Shown in pieces: positions 24,801-36,800 of a DNA stretch of 64,000 nt. This DNA is from Lytechinus variegatus (taxonomy: Eukaryota > Echinodermata > Echinoidea > Temnopleuroida > Toxopneustidae). Both the position numbers and the translations under genes were made by a program. Positions within the stretch are counted from its first letter, which is position 1, and the number at the start of each line of letters is the position of its first letter. The stretch spans positions 39,150,510-39,214,509 of the forward strand of contig NC_054741.1 of NCBI RefSeq assembly GCF_018143015.1. Reading direction: 5' to 3'. The notes beneath the pieces were generated by a model. It saw only the letters and a list, made by a program, of their open reading frames with translations, was not told where the DNA came from and searched no databases.

Positions 24801-27800
24801 GGAGAAGAGGGTGGTCAGCTCTAGCAGATGAAGGAAAGGGTGATGATGCCAACGATGAAGGTATTAGCAAAGAGTAAAATTCCACTGAAATATATTCTTT
24901 AATTTGGTTGTAGACCCGAGTGATCAGGTTTCTTTTGAAAAATGCTTAAATGCTGTTTATAAAGAGGCGGTAAGGGTTAATTGGCGTCGTGTGAAAAACT
25001 TTCCCACGAAGTAACTGAAATTTCGCATAATATTTGCTTTCCTTATATGCCATATTCTGGCAAAGCAAATGACAATGTCATTCTTATAGAATTAGAAATA
25101 AAGTTTATTTTATTCCCGGTGATAAAGCCAATAATAAGTTATTAAGTTATTCATTCTCAACTAATAATAAGTTATTCATTCTCAACTTATTCAAAATTCT
25201 CAACTTATTCAACTTATTCAAATGCTTTTTATCTGCTTGCAACAAAAAATTGATATACAATAATAAAAAAAGAAAATATGGGTTTAACAAAAGTTCATTG
25301 ACTTCATTGATAAGGAGCCAAAAACATAAATTAGTTCAATATCAATGATTCAGTATCTTATTGTTGGCCCACTTATTGGCATGAATTTATTTTTTATTTC
25401 TATTAGAGTAACATTGTAATTTGCTTTGCCAGAATATTCTATCTCTACAACAGTGAAATATATGACAGAGGCATAAATACAGTAATAATTAATTCCCAAA
25501 CCATGGAAGAGTCTTGGTAGCATTATGATGTAAATAAAATAGGAAGTATGTGGATCATGTGATCAAATCCCATCACTGCTCCAGTATCATTTTTTTTAGG
25601 TAAAATATTAATCTGCACTTTTCCATTCCTTAAGTAGGTTTTAAGTGGTACATTGTCAAATGCGAAAATAGTATGTTAAAGCTGCTTTATTATTATAATG
25701 GTTTTTTTTGGGGGGGTGGGGGTTGTCAGTGTGGAAGTACAAGACATAATCAGAATCGGCTGCAATAAGATATCTTTGTAAAGCATGTGAAACATTTTGA
25801 TGTATTAAACACTTTATAAAAGCAGAATATTATAATTATGAGACAAAAAAATTCTTGTTATAGCAATAAATCCATTAAATCATGCCTTATATTTTTAGCA
25901 TCCAGTATTCAACGTGAGCTTCAAGAAGCAGAAAAAGAAGAAGCTAGAAGGAAAAAGGAGGAAGCAGAAAAGAAGAGAGCTGATGATCTGTGGAGTAGCT
26001 TTTTGAGTGGTGTTAATCAAAAGCCTAAATCTTCTCAAATACAAAATAACAAATCTGCTAAATCTGTGACACCATCTCCTAAAAAGGTAGATATTTATAT
26101 AATATTGACTGGCTTTGAGGGAAATATAATGTGGTGGTATCTCCAGAAAATTAAAGCCAGTCAAAATATTATTATCACCTATAGGCCTGCAGTTGTACGA
26201 TGTGTAATATAAGCTATTTTATTATGAAGCAATATATTCTGTTTACATGTTGGTACTTCTGACATGTCTGATTTTCATGTTATTTTTTTAACTTGATGAA
26301 GTAATCCTAGCCCTGGCTAATTGTGACATAAGTGTATAAAGCGCAGGCACACAGCATACATGGCATGCACATTCGTGTATACAAGGCTCGTGCTTGGGTT
26401 TGATGAAATGGAAATACGGATATTTACTACGCCAGCGCAGCCACTGACCGCAGCACAGCTCATTCATTACGGCAACACGCTCCAAATAGCAAATGCATGT
26501 TGATACTCGGGCAATTGACACTCAACAAAAATCCCTGCTAGAAATTCTTATTTCGCCCTTCAAATTGCGGGATCAGCACCATATTTTTAGAGCAAGCTGT
26601 GGTTTAGTCCAGATTTAAGAAGTGGAATTGCTGAAAAATACGCAAAAATTTTAAAAATCTGATTTTGTTCGAGATTTTTTGCTCACTTATTTTCTAGCAA
26701 ATTTAGGATGGTGTCTTCAAAACGCAATAAAAACTCAAACTTTTCCTATCAAAGTTACGGTGAGACCTGGCGCCGTGCAGCGTTTTGAAAAATACTACCC
26801 CCGAATATTGAAGTTTGAAACTTGATACACATTTTTTGGAAGCGCCGCACCCATGATTCTAAAAAGTCCACTCAGTTACACGTCAGAAAGTGACGATGCA
26901 TGGAAGTAATAACTGCAGCTGTGCAGGCCTGGCTGTCTGGCTACTATGCAGGTGTGGATTGGAGACTGGGTGGGCGAGGACGGGAGAGATTTTCATATTG
27001 GGAGTCGCTTGGTATTTGCAGATTTAGGCAGTTGCGAGAGTGATTCCAAAGCAGATGAGAGTGAAATTGTTTATAGCTCCTGTCTATTTTCAACGCTGAC
27101 GAATATTACGGACCAATGATTTACTACATAAGCGCAATAGGAAAATGATGTTTGTGGAGTAGCTTTGTATGAATATCATGGTCCCTTTTTAGACAGCTGA
27201 ACACTGGCTGGGCCATTGTGGTAGATTTTGTGTTTAATAAGTTAATCGATTGGACAGGCAAAATACATGTTTATATCTTGTCTTTAAAATCCCTCATTGA
27301 GGTATAATGTCAAATTCTGTTTTAATATTTCAAGATTAGTTCTTTGGGAGATATAGGATGTGCATAGGTACATGTATTAGCAACCCTGAGACCCTCTTTG
27401 AATAATACAATATATTAAAAAAAATTTAGCCAATATTGGTTAAAAAATTAATTTGGTAAAAACAAAGAAAATTATTGGACTTGCTAATAATTTTGAAGTA
27501 TAAAAAATCAAACAGATCTGTCTTAATTTTTCCTTGCATTTAATGTTTGATGTTTAAAAATTATTATATGATATATTTTTAGAATAACATAACATTTTGT
27601 AGGTTTTGTGATTGGGATTTATGTTTAGTTGTCTGTTATGTTTAGGTTGGTTGGATTTAATGTTTGGTTTAACATGCAGGCTCTGTCAATAAAACAAATC
27701 TCATGGAACCATTTTTAGGCATGAATTTCTCTTCATTTCCTCTGGTAAAAAAACATTCTTGTGTATAATTGCAGGTATTTTCAAAGCTTGTTATATGTAT

Positions 27801-30800
27801 GAAGCTGTTAATCTTGAAGCCTAGTTTAGAAAGAATCCTGACATGGTTGTTTTCTTATTTGTATTTCAGACATCTTCCAATGAGTCAGCAACTCCAACTT
27901 CACAAACAAATGGGAGCAAGGCAGACAGCACTCTTAAAATAACTAAAGTTTTTGACTTTGCTGGAGAAAAAGTAGAGTGAGTTCATTTTTACTGTTTTGT
28001 AATGTCAAAAATAAATTTCATATATAAACTCCTCAAAAAAAGTTTGGAAATCTGAATTTGATCGATAATCCCTCTCTGGTTTTAATAAATATCAATGTGT
28101 AATTATAGGTTTTCCCGTCCAATTTCATCAGAGTTGCATTTCAATTAATGAAAGGACGTTCAAATTCGAAAGATTTCTGTCCACCCTCTGCACACATGGT
28201 TCATTTTTATTCATTTAGTATTCAATTCCGTTCTATATCATTCCTTTGAATTTTGTAGAAATTCAATTTAGAGAGAAGTTCGTTCAAATTAATGGCCCTA
28301 AGGTGTCATTTAATTTCACGACGACGAACTGATCGTTTAATTTCGCCTAAAACACCATTTTCAATTTCATTTATCGGCACACATATTTGCACTTTAAACT
28401 TCCAAATTCAGATACATGTATCATGTTTCTGTATTCATTTTTTTTCAAACTTTACCCTATATTTCTATTTTTTGCGGATCTTTTCAGTCAGAATCATTTA
28501 TTCCATTATGTTTGATAAAGACGTAATTCATGCAACACTTATAATTATTATATGGTTGTAAACGCATATTCTTTTAGTGATTGATGAGTGGGTGCAGGGG
28601 CGGATCCAGGATTTCCGAAAAGGGGGCACATTTTCCGGAGGAATTTGACGAGTAAAAAAAGAAGATTTTTAACCAAAGAATAAGGGTATTCCGTCCACGA
28701 AAAAAAAAAAAATTGTGCCTCTAAAGGGGGGGCACGAGTCGGCTGTGCCCTCCCCTGGATCCGCCGTTGAGTGGGTCGATGACCTTGTATACCAATGGTA
28801 GGTATTTTTCTTCATCATCTTGTTCTTTTTTATTTTACATTATTGTATATAATTTAAATCGTTTTGGGGAGGGGATGGGTATCATGGTATTGACCACAGT
28901 CTATAGTTATGAAAGTGGAACAAAAACGAGTTGTTGTCCCAATGATGGTCTGTCAGATGTAAAATTCAATAAAATTTTTAACATCCAATTTAGGAGTAAA
29001 ACCCATTTCCATAATTATTCAAAAGAAGTAAAAAAAAAACAGCAACGAAAAACACTGTCCATATCTTGTAAGTGATTGCATATTAATGATTTTGAATTCC
29101 TAAACGTTCGCAAGGAAGGTACCGGTGCGAATTTGAAAACACTACTCAGCTATTTTAATTTGATCGTTCTTTATAAATGTTTAAATGAAATAACTATGAA
29201 ATCGAGTGCCAGTAGAATTAAATTAAATCAAGTATTTGGCTATTTAAATGCTGATCTCATAGGTCATTCAAATTAATTGCAAATTGAATTATTACATCAT
29301 TAAATCGGTTGAAATTTTGACGAAATTGGACGGGAAAACCTATAATATCAATGAATAAAGCATTTAATTATCTTTAAGATGATACCCTACATGATATGAT
29401 TATGGTTCACATGGAGGTGCAGTGCCTTGAAATGTGGGGCAAGGTCAAAATTCAAAAGCTGCAAAATGGCACAATATTGTTCTTTTTCCGTGGTGATGAG
29501 TGAGTTTCTCAGCGTTTTTTTGTTTTTACTTTGACCGATAATTCCTCAACGGTTTTAGTAAATATCAATGTGTAATTAATATCACTGAATAGATCATTTC
29601 ATTTTCTTTAAAATGATAGCCTATATGATATGATTATCATTCACATGGAGGTGCAGTGCCTTGAAATGTGGGGCAAGGTCAAAATTCCAAAGTTGCAAAA
29701 TTACGCAATATTGACAGTCATTGTTCTTTTTTCCCGTGGCGATGAGTGAGTTTTTCAGTAATTTCTTTTGTTTTCATGCACCTTAACATCAACATTAACA
29801 TGGAATCAAACACACCTCTGCACAAGCAAAAAATAACAAAGAAACATGCATGGGTATTTCAAACAACGACACAAACCATGCATCTCACAGAACCATCACT
29901 ACAGAAGCAGGGGCTTGGTTTGAATGGATTTTCATCTCTACTGACACAGACAAAAGAACCATGTTCTGTATTGACCCTTCATGACTATTTCTGCTCGTTT
30001 TGCAGCTTTTCAATTCAGACCTCATCCAACACTTCTGAATCCTGCTCTTTTCGTGATGGCATGATCATAACAAGCATGGTATCATCTTAAAGAAAATTAA
30101 ATGATATCAAATATGCATTGTGTAAAATTGGGAGTTGGGAGAAAGGAATGGTCAAAACTCAGATTTCCAAACCCTTTTTGCTCGTTTTGCAGCTTTTCAG
30201 TTCAGACCTCATCCAACACATTTGAATCTTGCTCTTTTCATGATGACATGATCATAACAAGCATGGTATCATTTTAAAAAGAATTAAATTATCTTTCAAA
30301 TGATGTAAAATGTGCATTGTTTAAAATTGGGAGTAGGAAGAAATTAATGGCCAAACACAGATTTCCAAACTTTTTTTCAGAGGTTTATATATATATAGAG
30401 AGAGAGAGAGAGCGTGATTGACAAAGAGAAAGAGGCTGTGGGACGTAAAAATTGGTTCAACTTGACCCTTTTATTTCCAAGCTTTTGACCAGTTTATCTG
30501 GTTTTCCTCAAATCTTTAGGCACACAAAAAAATGAAGGCATGCAACAGGATAATAAACAAAGGAACACAACTCTTTGACATAATGAAAATTAATAGAAAG
30601 TGTCACCTTAACTAAAAAAATGTATAATGGCAAGTGAAAATTAATTTGAAAGTTACTGGGCCCAGGATGGGAAGGATAAGGTAGATGTAGTAGTTTCCAT
30701 TCATATAAGTGTCATAGCTACAGTAGACGGCAGTGGTCAGGCCCAACCGACACAGATTTCTGACCACCGCTCATCATTATAAACACTGCTTCTGTCCACC

Positions 30801-33800
30801 ACTTATTCAAAATGAAAAGTGTTTCAAAACTAACTTCCTACAAGGCAGAATCTTGTTTTATTTGCATGATTTACATTAAGCATATATTTTATAAATATTA
30901 GTTTATTTTCAAAGTTGCCAGATTGTTATTTCATTGATGTTCCTTCACCACATTTGGCATTTAGACCACTAATTGGCCTGAAAAACTGTGCAATGCCGTG
31001 AAATGGCGACCACCACTAAAATGGGTCTAGCTAGAACACTGATATATAAGAATGTTTCTCTTCCTTTCTCTCTCGTTTCATAATCAAGGTAAATACATGT
31101 AGTTGTGTTGTTCTACTACTGATAGTCAATAATATGCCTGAACTAGAATGCCTGAATACCCAAATCTGTCTGATAAAATCAGATTCTCCCCATTGTGGTG
31201 TCCCATGATGACAAGTTATTGAAGCACAATTCATTTTATTGATCTGAGAGTAAAACTTTCTTGCATTGGATTTGTACATGAAATTATGTGTTTGAGTAAT
31301 GTAACGTCTAACATGCATGGCATAATTTCAGAAGAGTACATGGGTTCAGCTAGTTAGGTTGGAGAATTTGGGAATCCCCCCCCCCCCCCCCGGGAAAAAA
31401 AAATATAGTCATTTAAGATTTAAGATTGAAATGGCAATGGATGCTATTATGGCCATGATTGAGACTTTTATTAACCCACAGTCAATTGCATTATGTATCA
31501 GTTAATTTGCTTTAATAATAGACTCAAACCAAAAAGTGTGCATTCATAATTGGACCATTTCTCAATAAAAGCACTATTAACCAGTCATGGTTTCAAATCA
31601 CAAATTCAAACCACCTTTGTGAATTCATGTCAACATGTCCCATATATTACATTCATTGATTTTAGAGTCACCAAAGAAGTATCTGCTTCCTCAAAAGAAG
31701 CGAAGAATTACATCAAAGAGCAGGAGGAGAAGGATGGTCCTGCCAAGTCCACCACTATACCAGGGAGTTCTAACACTGGGTCGGCAGTACTTCCCAACTC
31801 ACCTGCTTCATCATCAAAACCAACTATTTCTTCAGGGTATGTAGACTATTCTCAGACATTTGGGAAAGGTTGCGGATATTGGAACATGAAATTAATGATT
31901 AATCTCCAAGTGTGACCAAACAAGTTTTAGTACAAGTGGGACATTAAGTTACAGCTTGGGATATTCCTTTTCAACATTGTGAATCAGTTATCTTTAAAAT
32001 GAATTGTAATGAAAAATAATTTATCATCAGGTGAAGTTTGGGAGATAATTTTTTACCCCAAGATTGATTTTATTGTACTTTTTTTTAAATCACCTTAGCC
32101 AACTTGGTTGAGATTAGGTATGTTTAGGATAAGATCTCACCTTAACAGAGACTCCAACACTCCCGCTTTCGGCGGGAGATCTCCCGCCAAAAGCCCTTTT
32201 CGCAAAATCTCCCGCTTGAGATTTTATATCTCCCACCCAGGCCCTGTGTCTCCCGCATAAGATGTATTTTCTCCTGCTTTAAATTTTCTTCGCACATCAA
32301 ATTAGAGTCTCCAGTTTGCTAGGGGATCCAGGCGGGAGAATCTCCAGATCAGGTGTTTAGGGTTGGAGTCTCTGCCTTCAAGCATCATGATAGATAAGTC
32401 TTTGGTCATGTATATGCATTATATATATTGAAGGGACAATGATCTAATTATATCTGTATGTCATTAGGTCAAATGTCATACATGAAAATGTATCTCTTGC
32501 AATTATTGAACAGTTTGAGGGCTCATATTGGATCTGAATAGATTTTGAGGTCACAAGGTCAAAGCTCATAGAGTTAATTATTTGTAAATTTCATAAATCA
32601 GATGTAGTAAACTCTTGGTCTGGCGAAAGTGGCAGTCAAGAAAATTGATCTAGACTCTTTTTTTCTTTCGGTGTTTTTGTCTCGCCCACCAGAGGTGAAG
32701 GCGAGACTTAGGGATCCAAATGTTGTCCGTCCGTCGTCTGTCCGTCCGTCACAAATCTAATGACACATAACTCCACAACCGTAAGTCGCTTTTCAACCAA
32801 ACTTGGATGGTAGATGGACTTGGGGGACCTGCATGTTATGCTGCAGTTGGAGGTCACATGGTAAGGTCAAAGGTCATTTTCAGGTCAACGTTAAAGTTTA
32901 CATGCAAGACTCTCTTATGACACCTAACTCTGCAACCGTAGGTCACTTTTCAACCAAACTTGGATGGTAGATGGACTTAGGGGACCTGCATGATATGCTG
33001 CAGTCGGAGGTCATATGGTAAGGTCAAAGGTCATTTTCAGGTCAACGTTAAAGTTTACATGCAAGACTCTCTTATGACACCTAACTCCGCAACCGTAAGT
33101 CGCTTTTCAACCAAACTTGGATGGTAGATGGACTTGGGGGACCTGCATGTTATGCTGCAGTTGGAGGTCACATGGTAAGGTCAAAGGTCATTTTCAGGTC
33201 AACGTTAAAGTTTACATGCAAGACTCTCTTATGACACCTAACTCTGCAACCGTAGGTCACTTTTCAACCAAACTTGGATGGTAGATGGACTTAGGGGACC
33301 TGCATGATATGCTGCAGTCGGAGGTCATATGGTAAGGTCAAAGGTCATTTTCAGGTCAACGTTAAAGTTTACATGCAAGACTCTCTTATGACACCTAACT
33401 CCGCAACCGTAAGTCGCTTTTCAACCAAACTTGGATGGTAGATGGACTTGGGGGACCTGCATGTTATGCTGCAGTTGAAGGTCACATGGTAAGGTCATTT
33501 TCAGGTCAACGTTCAAGGTCCTATGAAATAATTGTAAAACTTTCAATTTTTCGTTGAATAAGTGTTCCCACATCGCAATTCTCCGCACCATTCTCTTTAG
33601 AAAAATATAATTTTAATTTCACAGCCAAATGAAAGTGGAAAATTGCCCATTTTCTGTGCCAATACGCCCCACCCACAAAAATTCTGCAGAACGTCTTTTC
33701 GGAGTATCACGTGACCAGTGACGTCACTTGAAGAAAGCAGCACCAGCGTTGGTTTGTTTTGCTGCCGGTCCATAGGTTTCACGTGTGGATTCGTTTTGTG

Positions 33801-36800
33801 ATGCCTGTTATTGTATTTTTTAATTGAATGTAATACAAGCAGATCTTTCACATTACACAATTTTTACCTGCCTGATAAATAACCATATTTTTATGTAGCA
33901 TACTCAAAATCTGGATATTGTTCTCCGAAAAGCTCTCATTTTTTATTAGAGCATCACTCACAAGACTTATCAGAATGTAATTTCGTGATTTTTTATTTGA
34001 CTCGGTCCTCGAGCTTGCTCAACTTTCTTCTGGAATTTAAATCAGCCTTTTTGCAATTCTTACAAAAACTGTTTTCTGAATCTTAATTTCATGCAAATCT
34101 CGATCTTTACAGAATCTAAGGCATACCACACAATCGTGATTTCCAAATAAATTTCGAGCCTCTGGGCCTCGATTCAGTGCAGAGTACGCGGCAGCGCGAG
34201 CAGCGTATCCGGCATAGAGATCACTGGCGCTAGTGCACCGTGCATGAACGAATCGAGGAGCTCGCCCAAAGCAAGAGCATCAACGCATTTTCTACACCAC
34301 AGACGAGTGGAGGCGAGAAAATAAGAGAACTAAATGAGATCAAACATACAAATTGGGACTATTTATTATACAAAAACTCAGATAGATTGTTATTGAATAG
34401 AAATCTGGAATTATAAACCTACCAATAGTTGTCAACAAGCCTTTGTTGATCCAGATTGGCATTGCCATTGGCATCATCTTCCTCCTCGTCAGCTCCGTCA
34501 CTGGCTGCAGGCTCAAATTGATATGGATTAATTATTCCATCATTTCCATTTCTACCATCATCAGACTCGAAGCTAGATCTTTCGGAGAGAGAAGTAGACC
34601 ACCACCATGCTGACTCTTCATCCGAAAGGGAGGAATTCGCCATTACTATTAGTAAAGGTCAATCTCAAGTTCAGTAAAGTTAGCTCAGCTCTGTCAAAGT
34701 GCACGCAAACATACAGTAAATAAAGCCGAACGCGAGCCGCTAGCGAAAGCCGACTTCTGCAAGTGACGTCATTATGATTGACAGCTCTATTCGAGGTTTT
34801 CGCCGGAAAAAAGGTGGGCGTTCCCTGTCAAGTTCTTTGTCAGGGAATAACTCTTAAACTATCAAAAATAGGTCACAGATTCGCAATTTTCATGGCAAAA
34901 TACCTCTACTAACACATCTTTAGTTTTAATTTCATAGGACCTTTAAAGTTTACATGTAAGACTCTCTTATGACACCTAACTGCAACCGTAAGTCACTTTT
35001 CAACCAAACTTGGATGGTGGATAGACTTGGGGGACCTGCATGTTATGCTGCAGTTGGAGGTCACACAATAAGGTCAAAGGTCATTTTCAGGTCAACCTTA
35101 CCTAACTCCGCAACCGTAAGGTGCTTTTCAACCAAACTTGGATGGTAGATGGACTTGGGGGACCTGCATGTTATGCTGCAGTCGGAGGTCACATGATAAG
35201 GTCAAAGGTCATTTTCAGGTCAACATTAAAGTTTACGTGCAAGGCTCTTAAGGCAAGTGTTATTCCATCCCAGTCATATTACAATGAAGTTTTGATACAA
35301 TTCTGTTGCATGCCCTCGCGAATCACGATATTTCTGGTTATTTTTATACGTGGGCGAGACACAAAATCGCTTTTGCCTTGTTTTTACTTGAAAATCCCAA
35401 GGGGAGGGGAGAAACACCCTCCTGCCCCTTTAGCACCCTCCTGGTAATTAGTCATTGGGTAATATGTGATGATTTCTTTAAAACAAATTATTTTTGCAGG
35501 TTAAAACGATCTGGTGGTGGACTAGGAAATGTCTTAGGTCAAATTGGCAAAAAGCAGAAAATTAGTACACTGGTAAGTAATACTTCGAATCAAATTTCAA
35601 TTTCAGGATTTATTCTAATTATTTTCTTTGATAAACATAAATTGTGATAAGTGGTGGTTATAAAATGCCAAATTTATAATATTCAACAACCAGCCCCCAT
35701 AATGATTAAATCGTAAAAAAGTGTCCATTTGTAATATTTTCTTTGTTATAATTCTCCTGTTTTTCTCATCTTTACAATTAATTGTAACATTGATACTACA
35801 AGGTTACTATAATTTGTAAAGATGAGAAAACCGGACGAATCTAATACATTTTTTAGAAAAGAACAAAGAGAAGATGTATTGTTATGGTGGGCAAGGAAAT
35901 ATTTACAACTGAAGAATAAGAGGAAAGGGGAGGAGGAAGGAAAAGAAGAGGAAGAGAAAGAAGAACAATATAGGAGAGGAAGATAATGCAGAAGATGATA
36001 ATGACTAAGTATGATTAAATATGATTCATATTTTTTTTCTTCGAAGGAAAAATCTCGCTTAGATTGGGAGAGTTTCAAGAATAAAGAAGGGATCGCAGAT
36101 GAACTGAAAATACATAATAAAGGCAAAGATGGGTAAGGAATATTTATAGTTTCATTTTTGCGTGCCCTTTACTTCCATGAGACATAGATTGGATTTATGT
36201 GAGGGGTTTTTGCCTTAGCTAAAATTTCAGAAAAGTATTTAAAACCCAAATACGAGACTTGCCCCCATCGTCTTATGCCCTCACTTTTGCCAAGACTGTC
36301 AGTAGTCAGATATTTTTTTGATGATCAAAGGTTTGAAATAATTCATTTACCCCCATTACTCTAGAGCACCTGGGTCTTACAAAGTTAGTAATTTTGCAAT
36401 CTCCCTCGCCCCCCTCCCTGTTTATCCACATTTTACCTCCATAAATTAGAAATTAAAAATGTCCAAATTGGAAGTTAGTAGTGATAGAAAATCATGGAAG
36501 ACTGAAATAACTGTAAAAATTGAATTTATTAATTGTATTCCCATTTCTCCTTATAAATGCATTATAATAACAAATATTTATAAATATCCTTAAAGCTAAA
36601 TGAAAGTAGTTGCAGTAAAACACTGATTTTGTGAGAAAGTCTGTAAAACCAAGGATAAGTATTACTAGATCATTGTGGATCTAGATCTGGTACGGTTATA
36701 TAAACTGAACTTTGTGAAATCATAAAATCTTAGCTGAAAAAACGATCACACTAGAGATCGCCAACACAGATAGGCACATGTGGAATAAAGACCCGACGGA

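Larger units (their letters stand above)
28021..30391. mobile_element. Outer inverted-repeat element in CFDP1 intron 5, containing nested insertions
   Basis: Left end TATATAAACTCCTCAAAAAA then AGTTTGGAAATCTG. The right end is its inverse (CAGATTTCCAAAC, TTTTTTTCAGAGG, TTTATATA). The interior has duplicated blocks: CACATGGAGGTGCAGTGCCT at about 29409 and 29641, and CAGACCTCATCCAACAC at about 30018 and 30203. A second element (28108-29340) is inserted near its left end. No transposase. Confidence 0.65.
32675..35380 (+). repeat. Family A array with large internal insertion
   Basis: Head TTTTGTCTCGCCCACCAGAG at 32675 and tail GTGGGCGAGACACAAAATCG near 35350. The left part has five monomers at exactly 157-bp spacing. 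Two alternating variants (GTCGCTTTTC with GTTATGCTGCAG, and GTCACTTTTC with GATATGCTGCAG) make a 314-bp higher-order repeat. A 1427-bp element interrupts it at 33516-34942, after which monomers resume. Confidence 0.85.

Noticed and set aside
25838..26212. 124-codon frame as a stand-alone protein
   Set aside because: Its centre is CFDP1 exon 4 in the same frame; both ends run into intron.
31550..31915. 121-codon frame as a stand-alone protein
   Set aside because: Contains CFDP1 exon 6; the flanking parts are intron read-through.
33597..33860. 87-codon minus-strand frame as second exon of the element gene
   Set aside because: Lacks the cysteine-rich motif expected after the 34423 donor and has no clear acceptor.
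35746..36126. 126-codon minus-strand frame
   Set aside because: Antisense of CFDP1 intron 7 purine tract and exon 8; Ser/Phe-rich by composition.
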